DNA of 22,861 nt, taken from positions 1-22,861 of the forward strand of contig CANRLY010000005.1 in NCBI GenBank assembly GCA_947631585.1. The letters run 5' to 3'. The translations under genes and the position numbers were made by a program. This DNA comes from an uncultured Clostridia bacterium (GTDB taxonomy: Bacteria > Bacillota > Clostridia > Oscillospirales > Ruminococcaceae). Below the pieces are notes generated by a model. The model worked only from the letters and a program-made list of their open reading frames with translations, was not told the origin of the DNA and made no database searches. Each line of letters opens with the position of its first letter. Position 1 is the stretch's first letter. This document shows positions 15,054-21,670 of the stretch, piece after piece.

Positions 15054-16511
15054 TCAGTCCACGTTAAATTGCAGCTGATCTGAAATTTTAAATTCAAACT
15101 TGTCCTTTGGCATTTCTTTTGGCACTTCCATGGGATATTTTTCCGTGAAACAGCCTGTGCAGAAATCGCACCTGGCGTTTCCGGCAAGCTTCTTTACTCC
15201 TTCCACCGAAAGATATCCCAGACTGTCCGCACCAATGCTCTGGCATATTTCAGGAACTGTCATCTTGCAGGCGATAAGGTTCTCCTTGCTGTCGATATCA
15301 GTTCCGAAGTAGCAGGGCGCAATGAACGGCGGACTGGATATCCTCACATGGACTTCCTTTGCGCCGGCTTCTCTCAGAAGCCTTACTATCCTTGCGCTGG
15401 TAGTACCCCTGACAATGCTGTCGTCTATCATGACGACTCGTTTGCCCTTTACCGTATCAGAAATTGCGTTCAGCTTTATTTTTACCGAATTTGTCCGTTC
15501 GGTCTGGCTGGGCTGAATGAACGTCCTGCCAATGTATCTGTTCTTAACGAACCCTATGCCGTAAGGTATTTTGCTTTCCTGAGAAAATCCCAAAGCGGCG
15601 TCCAGACCCGAATCCGGCACGCCTATCACTACGTCCGCTTCCACCGGGTGTTCTCTCCACAGGAATTTTCCTGCACGGAGCCTTGCCTTGTGAACGCTTG
15701 AACCCTCGATAACAGAGTCCGGCCTTGCAAAGTAAACATATTCAAAAACGCACATAGTACCTTTGTTTCCGCAGTGTGTCTCTATGGAACGCACGCCGTT
15801 CTGGTCTATTACAACCACTTCGCCGGGTCTTATGTCCCTGATGAAAGTTGCGCCGATACTGTCAAAAGCGCAGGTCTCAGACGAAACTACATAACCGTTT
15901 CCGGTTTTGCCCAGGGCAAGCGGTCTGAAACCGTTTGGGTCTCTTGCGGCGATAAGCTTTTTAGGAGACATTACCAGTATGGAATAAGCCCCCTTGATCT
16001 GATACATGGCTTTTTCCACAGCCGCTTCTATGGACGGCGCAGTAAGCCTTGCTTTTGTGATCTCGTAAGAGATAACTTCCGTGTCGTTGGTGCTGTGAAA
16101 AATAGCGCCCTCCAGCTCAAACTTATCTCTCAGTTCTCTTGCGTTTATAAGGTTGCCGTTGTGAGCTATGGACATTGGTCCTTTGATGTGGCGGACTACC
16201 AGAGGTTGAGCGTTATCCCGGTTGGACATTCCGGTAGTTGAATACCTGACATGACCGATAGCTATCTGCCCCTGACCCAGCTTTTCCAGGTTTTCTTTGT
16301 TGAACACCTCATGCACCAGACCAAGATCCTTGTGGAAGCTGAACAATCCGTCATCGTTTACAACAATGCCGCAGCTTTCCTGACCTCTGTGCTGAAGCGC
16401 ATAAAGCCCCATGTAAGTCTGTGCGGCAACATCGGCGGTCTCGCTGCTGTATACGCCAAAGACCCCACATTCTTCGTGAAGTCCGCCGGTCAATTCGGTC
16501 AATTCGCTCAA
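15054..16511 (-). CDS. purF: Amidophosphoribosyltransferase, iron-sulfur type (active form)
   Basis: Committed step of purine synthesis: PRPP plus glutamine to phosphoribosylamine. It has 485 aa. A 14-residue propeptide is followed by nucleophile Cys15 in EECGVFGVYS, as in the self-processed Bacillus subtilis type. The glutaminase site is complete: HVRYSTTG (Arg89), HNGN (117-120) and NDTE (Asp143). Four cysteines match the 4Fe-4S ligands: 254, 400, 448 and 451. The PRPP loop is VVMIDDSIVRGTT and the flexible loop is RYIGRTFIQP. The start is TTG 16511; GGAAAGGA inside the end of the preceding paralog gene lies about 10 nt upstream, and the ATG at 16521 is out of frame. It follows the paralog after 6 bp, so the two should be made together. 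Confidence 0.97.
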   Translation of the reverse strand: MSELTELTGGLHEECGVFGVYSSETADVAAQTYMGLYALQHRGQESCGIVVNDDGLFSFHKDLGLVHEVFNKENLEKLGQGQIAIGHVRYSTTGMSNRDNAQPLVVRHIKGPMSIAHNGNLINARELRDKFELEGAIFHSTNDTEVISYEITKARLTAPSIEAAVEKAMYQIKGAYSILVMSPKKLIAARDPNGFRPLALGKTGNGYVVSSETCAFDSIGATFIRDIRPGEVVVIDQNGVRSIETHCGNKGTMCVFEYVYFARPDSVIEGSSVHKARLRAGKFLWREHPVEADVVIGVPDSGLDAALGFSQESKIPYGIGFVKNRYIGRTFIQPSQTERTNSVKIKLNAISDTVKGKRVVMIDDSIVRGTTSARIVRLLREAGAKEVHVRISSPPFIAPCYFGTDIDSKENLIACKMTVPEICQSIGADSLGYLSVEGVKKLAGNARCDFCTGCFTEKYPMEVPKEMPKDKFEFKISDQLQFNVD

Positions 16512-16517
16512 TTCAAC

Positions 16518-17939
16518 TCATTCCTTTCCGCTCCAGCAGTATGTGCAAAGGTCACACGCCGGCAGCCCGATAGCCCTTTCGCTTCCCTCAAGCGACTGGA
16601 ACTCCACCGATGTGAGTTTGAGCCGCTTGCAGATCTCTTCTCTGAGCCTGTTGCCTCTTTCGGTGTTGGCGTCGCTGTATTCTCCGATGTAAGCGACCCC
16701 GTCCTTTCCCTCAAGCTCGTCGATTATCTGCCTTGCGATAAGCTCCATCTCCGATGTGCTCCTGGAAAAATTCAGGTACTTGCAACCGTACATTATCGGC
16801 GGACAAGCCGACCGCATATGGACTTCTTTTGCACCGTTTTCATAAAGAAACTCTACCGTTTCTCTCATCTGAGTGCCTCTTACTATGCTGTCGTCCACAA
16901 ATAAAAGCTTTTTTCCCTCGATAAGTTCATGTACCGGTATAAGCTTCATTTTTGCGACCTGATTTCTCATTGCCTGATTCTGCGGCATAAAGCTTCTTGG
17001 CCAGGTGGGGGTGTACTTTATAAAAGGTCTTGCAAAAGGTATTCCGCTGCGGTTTGCGTAGCCTATGGCGTGGGGAACGCCTGAATCAGGTATCCCGCAG
17101 ACGTAATCCACGTCCGGCAGCTTGCCGTTTTTAATGTCGGTCTCCGCCATTATCTCGCCGTTCCTGGTCCTCATGGTCTCCACGGTAACGCCTTCGTAAA
17201 CTGCATTGGGATAACCGTAATAGGTCCACAGAAAAGTGCATATCTTCTTTTCGCTGACTCCCTCCGCAAGGGTTTTGCAGCTGTCCGCCGTCAGCATAAT
17301 TATTTCGCCTGACAACAGCTCTCTGTAAGTAGAATACCCCAGCTTCTGGAATGCAAACGATTCAAATGAAACGCAGAATCCGTCCTCACGCTTTCCCACT
17401 ATCACAGGAAGCCTTCCGTACTTGTCTCTTGCGGCAATTATGCCCTCCGGCGTAAGTATCAGCAGGGAAAGAGTACCGTTTATCTTGTCCTGAGCGTACC
17501 TTATTCCCTCGGTGAAGTCGGACTTCTGAGAGATAAGAGCGCCTACCAGCGAAGCGGAGTTTATGTTTCCGCTGCTCATCGTCTCAAAGTTAGCGCAGCC
17601 GTTGTCAAGAAGTTCTTCGTACAGTTCCTTTGAGTTGTTGATTATGCCGATGGTGCATATGGCGTAAAGCCCAAGTTTTGACCTGACTAGTATAGGCTGC
17701 GGGTCTGTGTCGCTTATGCAGCCGATACATAAATTACCGCTCATTGCGGCTGCGTCTTTTTCGAGCTTTGTCCTGAAAGGTGAATTTTCAATGCTGTGAA
17801 TGTTCCTCTGGAAACCCAGTTCTTCGCTGTAAGAGGTCATTCCGCCTCTTCTTGTTCCCAGATGAGAGTGATAGTCTGTTCCGAAAAATACGTCCATAAC
17901 GCAGTCGTTTTTTGAAACAGCTCCGAAAAAACCGCCCAT
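16518..17939 (-). CDS. PurF paralog lacking the glutaminase active site
   Basis: A 473-aa homologue of amidophosphoribosyltransferase placed directly before purF. The phosphoribosyltransferase half looks intact: CGIPDSGVPHAIGYA, the PRPP loop KLLFVDDSIVRGTQMRE (about 344-360), and four cysteines (234, 386, 462, 465) at the positions of the Fe-S ligands. The N-terminal Ntn-hydrolase half keeps the fold sequence but not the chemistry: it starts MGGFFGAVS where the nucleophile Cys should be, the RYST Arg segment has become CISDTD, HNGN has become INNS, and the Asp of NDTE is lost. The flexible loop RYIGRTFI has also changed to YTPTWPRSF. Start ATG 17939 has only a weak upstream AAGG. It could be an ammonia-dependent transferase, a partner of PurF, or a regulator. 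Homology is certain; the role is not. Confidence 0.92.
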   Translation of the reverse strand: MGGFFGAVSKNDCVMDVFFGTDYHSHLGTRRGGMTSYSEELGFQRNIHSIENSPFRTKLEKDAAAMSGNLCIGCISDTDPQPILVRSKLGLYAICTIGIINNSKELYEELLDNGCANFETMSSGNINSASLVGALISQKSDFTEGIRYAQDKINGTLSLLILTPEGIIAARDKYGRLPVIVGKREDGFCVSFESFAFQKLGYSTYRELLSGEIIMLTADSCKTLAEGVSEKKICTFLWTYYGYPNAVYEGVTVETMRTRNGEIMAETDIKNGKLPDVDYVCGIPDSGVPHAIGYANRSGIPFARPFIKYTPTWPRSFMPQNQAMRNQVAKMKLIPVHELIEGKKLLFVDDSIVRGTQMRETVEFLYENGAKEVHMRSACPPIMYGCKYLNFSRSTSEMELIARQIIDELEGKDGVAYIGEYSDANTERGNRLREEICKRLKLTSVEFQSLEGSERAIGLPACDLCTYCWSGKE

Positions 17940-17992
17940 GTTATATTACCCAGCCTTTTAGATAAGGCGTCCTTTCTGTTGAGATATGCAGG

Positions 17993-18709
<717 letters not shown>

Positions 18710-18737
18710 AATAATTTCCTCCTGTAAAATATATGTT

Positions 18738-19391
18738 TCAATTTAATAGCAACTTGGTTATATCCTGCGGCGTGTCCGCAATAAAGATCGCACCGGCTTT
18801 TTCAAGTTCTTTTCGACTGCCGTAGCCGTAAAGTGCGCCGATGCAGCCTATCCCGACTTTCCGTGCTCCCTCGGCATCATGTATCCTGTCGCCTATCATC
18901 ACGGTCTTGTGTTTGTCTGCATTAAGCATATCCATAACATACTCTATTACCTGCTCTTTGAAATCACGGGAACCGTCCGGCAGTGCGCCGCCTATGTAGT
19001 CGAAATATTTATCCAGACCGAAATGCTCCAGTATTTCTTTGGCAGTAATTTCAAGCTTTGAAGTTGCGACCGCAAGCCGCAGTCCGGCGTTTTTAAGGCT
19101 TGTGAGCATATCTTCAATACCGCTGTATACGCTGTTTTCAAATTTGCCTATGGTGAAATATCTTTCACGGAAGTAAGCTATCGCCTTAACGGTATCTTCT
19201 TCGCTAAGACCGCAGTCCTGCGAGAATGTAACTTTTAGCGGCGGACCTATAAAGACCCTGTACCAGTCACGTTCATGGAGCGCAAGACCCATTTTCTCAA
19301 AAGCGTATACTGCGCAGTTCATTATGCCCTCGGCAGAGTCGGTAAGCGTTCCGTCAAGATCGAACAGAACTGTATCATATTTGCTTGTCAT
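18738..19391 (-). CDS. HAD-family phosphatase, Gph/PpaX-like
   Basis: A 217-aa haloacid-dehalogenase hydrolase with an alpha-helical cap after motif I. Motif I is DLDGT (11-15) with nucleophile Asp11 and acid/base Asp13. Motif II is ATS in RLAVATSK, with Lys in the following helix, and motif IV is MIGDRIHDAEGA. Such enzymes remove phosphate from phosphoglycolate, pyrophosphate or small sugar and nucleotide phosphates; specificity cannot be read. Its ATG directly follows the purE stop (TAAATG, no gap), so translation is probably coupled to purE. That coupling within the purine operon makes a nucleotide or ribose-phosphate substrate plausible, but this is inference. Confidence 0.9.
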   Translation of the reverse strand: MTSKYDTVLFDLDGTLTDSAEGIMNCAVYAFEKMGLALHERDWYRVFIGPPLKVTFSQDCGLSEEDTVKAIAYFRERYFTIGKFENSVYSGIEDMLTSLKNAGLRLAVATSKLEITAKEILEHFGLDKYFDYIGGALPDGSRDFKEQVIEYVMDMLNADKHKTVMIGDRIHDAEGARKVGIGCIGALYGYGSRKELEKAGAIFIADTPQDITKLLLN

Positions 19392-19886
19392 TTACAATTT
19401 TGCAACTTCTTCCTGTAAAGCCTTGTCCTTTTGGATAACGCCCTCGACCATTTCATTTTTTGAAGCCGACAGCTTGTCCGCAAGGGACTCATCAGATATC
19501 GCAAGCATCTGAACAGCAAGAATAGCGGCGTTCTTTGCGCCGTTTACCGCAACGGTGGCTACAGGTATGCCGGAGGGCATCTGAACGGTAGCAAGCAGAG
19601 CGTCCAGCCCGTCAAAAGTAGACTTTATCGGTATCCCGATGACCGGCAGAGTAGTGTGAGCCGCCATTACTCCGGCTAAATGAGCCGCCATGCCTGCGGC
19701 GCAGATAATAACGCCAAAGCCGTTTTCCTTTGCGTTTGCTGCAAGGTCGGCAGCCATTTGCGGAGTCCTGTGAGCAGACATGACCCGACATTCAAAAGGC
19801 ACGCCGTATTTCTTCAACTCAGCAAGTGCGCCTTTGACAACAGGGAAGTCGCTGTCAGAACCCATAATTACTGCAACTTTTTTCAT
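19392..19886 (-). CDS. purE: N5-carboxyaminoimidazole ribonucleotide mutase (PurE class I)
   Basis: Sixth purine step: isomerisation of N5-CAIR to CAIR. It has 164 aa, the usual PurE size. It begins MKKVAVIMGSDSD with the phosphate-binding GSDSD at 9-13. CRVMSAHRTP carries the catalytic His, and CAAGMAAHLAGVMAAHTTLPVIG and the LLATVQMPSGIPVATVAVNGAKNA region follow. ATG 19886 is chosen because GAAAGGACAG lies upstream and homology starts here. First gene of the operon, behind a structured leader. The usual partner PurK is not in the window. The signature SDSD and the AGMAAHLAG context fit the class I mutase rather than the class II AIR carboxylase, but I did not test this by alignment. Confidence 0.96.
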   Translation of the reverse strand: MKKVAVIMGSDSDFPVVKGALAELKKYGVPFECRVMSAHRTPQMAADLAANAKENGFGVIICAAGMAAHLAGVMAAHTTLPVIGIPIKSTFDGLDALLATVQMPSGIPVATVAVNGAKNAAILAVQMLAISDESLADKLSASKNEMVEGVIQKDKALQEEVAKL

Positions 19887-19929
19887 ATGTATCTGTCCTT
19901 TCGCAGGCTGTTCCATAAAAATGATAACT

Positions 19930-19961
19930 AAAAACGGCTGCAACTATACCGCCGCAGCCGT
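19930..19961 (-). terminator. Intrinsic terminator in the purE leader (T2)
   Basis: On the minus strand, ACGGCTGC (19961-19954) pairs perfectly with GCAGCCGT (19941-19934) around a 12-nt loop, and the stem runs into TTTTT. It lies about 45 bp before purE, so it must be bypassed for operon expression. It could also stop read-through from the 77-aa gene upstream. Confidence 0.75.
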
Positions 19962-19992
19962 CTGATGTGTCAGAAAAATGCTATTTGCGTAC

Positions 19993-20025
19993 AAAAAACC
20001 ACAGGTCAGACCAACAGCCGACCTG
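19993..20025 (-). terminator. Terminator-like hairpin in the purE leader (T1)
   Basis: Minus-strand CAGGTC (20025-20020) pairs with GACCTG (20007-20002), extended by a G-U and a G-C pair around an 8-nt loop. Six T follow after a 3-nt gap (19998-19993). It is weaker than the downstream hairpin because of the gap. Its ascending arm contains the CGGCTGT that can compete for the T2 stem. Confidence 0.5.
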
Positions 20026-20119
20026 ACCGATGAGAAACGATATGATGTTTTGCAGCATAAAGAGCCGGATACTGTCATAGTTCTCATACCTCACGGAACA
20101 AACCAAACTTACATATATA

Positions 20120-20148
20120 ATTGTACTTCAATTTGCCGTAAATTTCAA
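20120..20148 (-). promoter_or_regulatory. Sigma-A-type promoter of the purine operon
   Basis: On the minus strand, TTGAAA (20148-20143), a 17-bp spacer, then TACAAT (20125-20120). Both boxes are one base or so from consensus. It is the only good candidate between the 77-aa gene and purE and places the RNA start near 20113. Confidence 0.7.
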
Positions 20149-20211
20149 CACCGAAAAGCATAAAATTTATAACTGATTCGTTAAGAAATATTGTATATTT
20201 TGACTATTGGT

Positions 20212-20445
20212 TCAGCTGAAGCTTTGAGGGCCGTTGAAACTGTCAGTATCAGGCGCAGAAGTAAGGTTGTCAACATATGCCTGCATTTGTTCTTTGGAGC
20301 GTATATTATCTGATTTGTCAATAACTATCTGCTTCTGCTCTGCCGGAAGCGAGGAAAAATATTCCATTGCGCTGGGATTCTGCATAAGAGCGTATCCAAG
20401 CCCCATAGGTATCTCCTGACCGTTTGAAAATTTTCTTTTTCCCAT
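20212..20445 (-). CDS. Conserved-looking 77-aa protein of unknown function
   Basis: A small soluble protein with no membrane segment. It reads MGKRKFSNGQEIPMGLGYAL, then a helical part with SAMEYFSSLPAEQKQIVI and IRSKEQMQAYVDNL, and ends in a polar Ser/Asp/Pro-rich tail. ATG 20445 is chosen because AAAGGAG lies 8 nt upstream; an earlier in-frame ATG at 20463 has no such site. The composition is protein-like and the ribosome binding site strong, so I take it as real. I have a loose memory of similar short proteins in other Clostridia but cannot name a family. It runs in the same direction as the purine operon, ending about 60 bp before its promoter, with no clear terminator between. Confidence 0.75.
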   Translation of the reverse strand: MGKRKFSNGQEIPMGLGYALMQNPSAMEYFSSLPAEQKQIVIDKSDNIRSKEQMQAYVDNLTSAPDTDSFNGPQSFS

Positions 20446-20513
20446 ATGCTCAACTCCTTTCACTGAGTAAAAATATTATTTCATTTTGTGGGCATATATA
20501 TTCTTTTGCTTTC

Positions 20514-20542
20514 TTGACAGAGGAGCTTTCAGATGGTAATAT
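20514..20542 (+). promoter_or_regulatory. Near-consensus sigma-A promoter of rsmA
   Basis: Perfect TTGACA (20514-20519), a 17-bp spacer and TAATAT (20537-20542). The predicted start of transcription is about 20549-20551, immediately before the palindromic element at 20552. This is the strongest promoter match in the window. Confidence 0.78.
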
Positions 20543-20551
20543 ATTCATTGA

Positions 20552-20671
20552 GCCTGCCCCTCGCTGACGCTTCGCACCCTTGCAGGTGCGAAGCGCCTGT
20601 CCGGAGAGCCGGAAAATTGATTTTCCGACTCTCCGGTTGCGGAGCGTACCGCTCCGCTGCGAGGGGCAGGC
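20552..20671. repeat. Cloverleaf-like palindromic element, copy 2 (rsmA leader)
   Basis: A 120-bp GC-rich element with perfect 13-bp inverted ends GCCTGCCCCTCGC (20552-20564) and GCGAGGGGCAGGC (20659-20671). Three internal hairpins follow in order: an 11-bp stem 20568-20578/20585-20595; a long stem 20601-20616/20621-20636 with one mismatch (20609/20628); and an 8-bp stem GCGGAGCG/CGCTCCGC (20639-20646/20650-20657). The last lies one base from the right arm. The right end CGCTGCGAGGGGC is identical to that of copy 1 at 13166-13275, while the internal hairpin sequences differ. It has no coding content of its own. Confidence 0.85.
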
Positions 20672-20693
20672 AGCGGCAAAGACCCGCAGATCA

Positions 20694-20699
20694 GGGAGG
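20694..20699 (+). promoter_or_regulatory. Ribosome binding site that sets the GTG start of rsmA
   Basis: GGGAGG lies 10 nt before GTG 20710 and 22 bp beyond the palindromic element. Upstream in-frame starts would place the N-terminus inside the repeat, where there is no RsmA homology. Confidence 0.75.
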
Positions 20700-20709
20700 T
20701 GTTCAGCAA

Positions 20710-21573
20710 GTGGAAGGTCTTTCAAATATAAGCGTTATCAGGGAATTGCTTAAAAAACATGATTTTTCCTTTTCAAAACAACTGGGACAAAACTTTCTTG
20801 TCGATCCGTCTGTCTGCCCGAAGATCGCAGAACTTGGAAAGGCTGAAAAAGGCTTCGGTATCATCGAGATAGGCGCAGGCATAGGCGTGCTGACTAACGA
20901 ACTTGCCAAAAGTGCGGATAAGGTGGTTTCCTTTGAGATAGACGGCAGACTTATGCCTGTCCTTTATGAGACCCTTGCGGAATACCAAAATGTCAGAATT
21001 ATAAACGCAGATGTTATGAAATATGACCTGAATGAACTGTTCTTGAACGACTTTAAGGGACTTGACGTTGCCGTCTGCGCAAACCTGCCGTATTATATCA
21101 CCTCTCCTGTTATCATGAAATTGCTTGAAAGCCGCCTGCCGTTCAGAACGATAACCGTTATGGTGCAGAAAGAAGCCGCCAGACGCCTCTGCGCCCCGAT
21201 GGGCAGCAGGGAAATGGGTGCGGTGTCTGTAGCTGTGAACTACTTCTCAGTCCCGAAAATTTTGTTTGAAGTCTCCCGTGGAAGCTTTGTTCCGCCTCCG
21301 CACGTTGACAGCTGCGTGATGCAGTTTGCTTTGCGTGAAGAGATACCCTGGAGACCGACTGATGAAAAATTCTTCTTCCGTGTAGCCAGAGGTGCTTTTG
21401 AACAAAGACGCAAGAACCTTGTAAACTCAGTTTCCTCAGCTCTGGGAACTGATAAGAAGATAGTGTCTGAAGCTGCGGCTTCCTGCGGACTGTCTCCGAA
21501 TGTCCGTCCGGAACAGCTTTCCATGGAACAATTTGTCGCTTTTTCAGATAACCTGAAAAATGCCCTGAAATAA
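20710..21573 (+). CDS. rsmA: 16S rRNA (adenine1518-N6/adenine1519-N6)-dimethyltransferase
   Basis: Methylates two adjacent adenines in the 3' helix 45 loop of 16S rRNA late in 30S assembly, using S-adenosylmethionine (KsgA family). It has 287 aa, normal size. FSKQLGQNFLVDP (21-33) is the family N-terminus, EIGAGIGVLTNELA (53-66) the SAM-binding motif I, FEID (75-78) binds the ribose, and NLPYYI (125-130) is catalytic motif IV. FVPPPHVDSCV and FEQRRKNLVNS in the C-terminal part are also typical. The start is GTG 20710, supported by GGGAGG; the open frame upstream runs through the repeat and is not protein-like. It has its own strong promoter, with the palindromic element forming most of the 5' untranslated region. 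Confidence 0.96.
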   Translation: MEGLSNISVIRELLKKHDFSFSKQLGQNFLVDPSVCPKIAELGKAEKGFGIIEIGAGIGVLTNELAKSADKVVSFEIDGRLMPVLYETLAEYQNVRIINADVMKYDLNELFLNDFKGLDVAVCANLPYYITSPVIMKLLESRLPFRTITVMVQKEAARRLCAPMGSREMGAVSVAVNYFSVPKILFEVSRGSFVPPPHVDSCVMQFALREEIPWRPTDEKFFFRVARGAFEQRRKNLVNSVSSALGTDKKIVSEAAASCGLSPNVRPEQLSMEQFVAFSDNLKNALK

Positions 21574-21592
21574 ATATTTCAGCCTTTGCCAG

Positions 21593-21627
21593 TTGCGACA
21601 TTTTTCTGTCCGGCTTTATTGTAAAAT
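21593..21627 (+). promoter_or_regulatory. Possible Spo0A-dependent promoter of spoIIE
   Basis: TGCGACA at 21594-21600 is the reverse complement of TGTCGCA, one base from the 0A-box consensus TGTCGAA. It overlaps a poor -35 (TTGCGA, 21593-21598), which lies 23 bp before TAAAAT (21622-21627). Spo0A-activated promoters such as spoIIG and spoIIE in Bacillus have overlong spacers with 0A boxes over the -35, so the arrangement is suggestive, but the match is short. Confidence 0.3.
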
Positions 21628-21670
21628 AATTCCACAAAACGCTATATTACATAAAGGACGGAGACAAAAA

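Larger units (their letters stand above)
19887..20113 (-). ncRNA. Structured leader of the purine operon, possible attenuator or riboswitch
   Basis: Leader of about 225 nt between the predicted start of transcription (near 20113) and purE. In transcript order it can form: a long stem from 20087 to 20030 (AUGAGAAC with GUUUCUCAU with one bulge, UAUGA with UCAUA, CAGUAU with AUGCUG, terminal loop of 10 nt); a stem with six U after it (20025-19993); and a terminator hairpin with a U-tract (19961-19930). CGGCUGU at 20020-20014 could instead pair with GCAGCCG at 19941-19935, the 3' arm of the last terminator, which gives a possible antiterminator. I looked for the conserved parts of purine, ZTP, PRPP/ppGpp and THF riboswitches, T-box leaders and PurR boxes and did not find them. 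Confidence 0.6.

Noticed and set aside
16251..16904. Open frame of 217 codons on the plus strand across the purF-paralog junction
   Set aside because: It spans two confirmed genes in antisense, has no start signals, and shows no family resemblance.
17940..17992. Small GCCTT/AAGGC hairpin between purC and the PurF paralog as a terminator or regulatory site
   Set aside because: The stem is only 5 bp and no T-tract follows; it is most likely incidental, although the paralog has a weak ribosome binding site.
19887..20113. Purine, ZTP, PRPP/ppGpp, THF riboswitch or T-box in the purE leader
   Set aside because: I compared by eye with the conserved loop and junction sequences of these classes as I remember them and found no convincing match. 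A covariance-model search would be needed for a firm answer.
20533..20709. N-terminal extension of rsmA starting upstream of the GTG
   Set aside because: The extension translates the palindromic repeat and the promoter -10 region, and RsmA homology starts after GTG 20710, which has its own GGGAGG.
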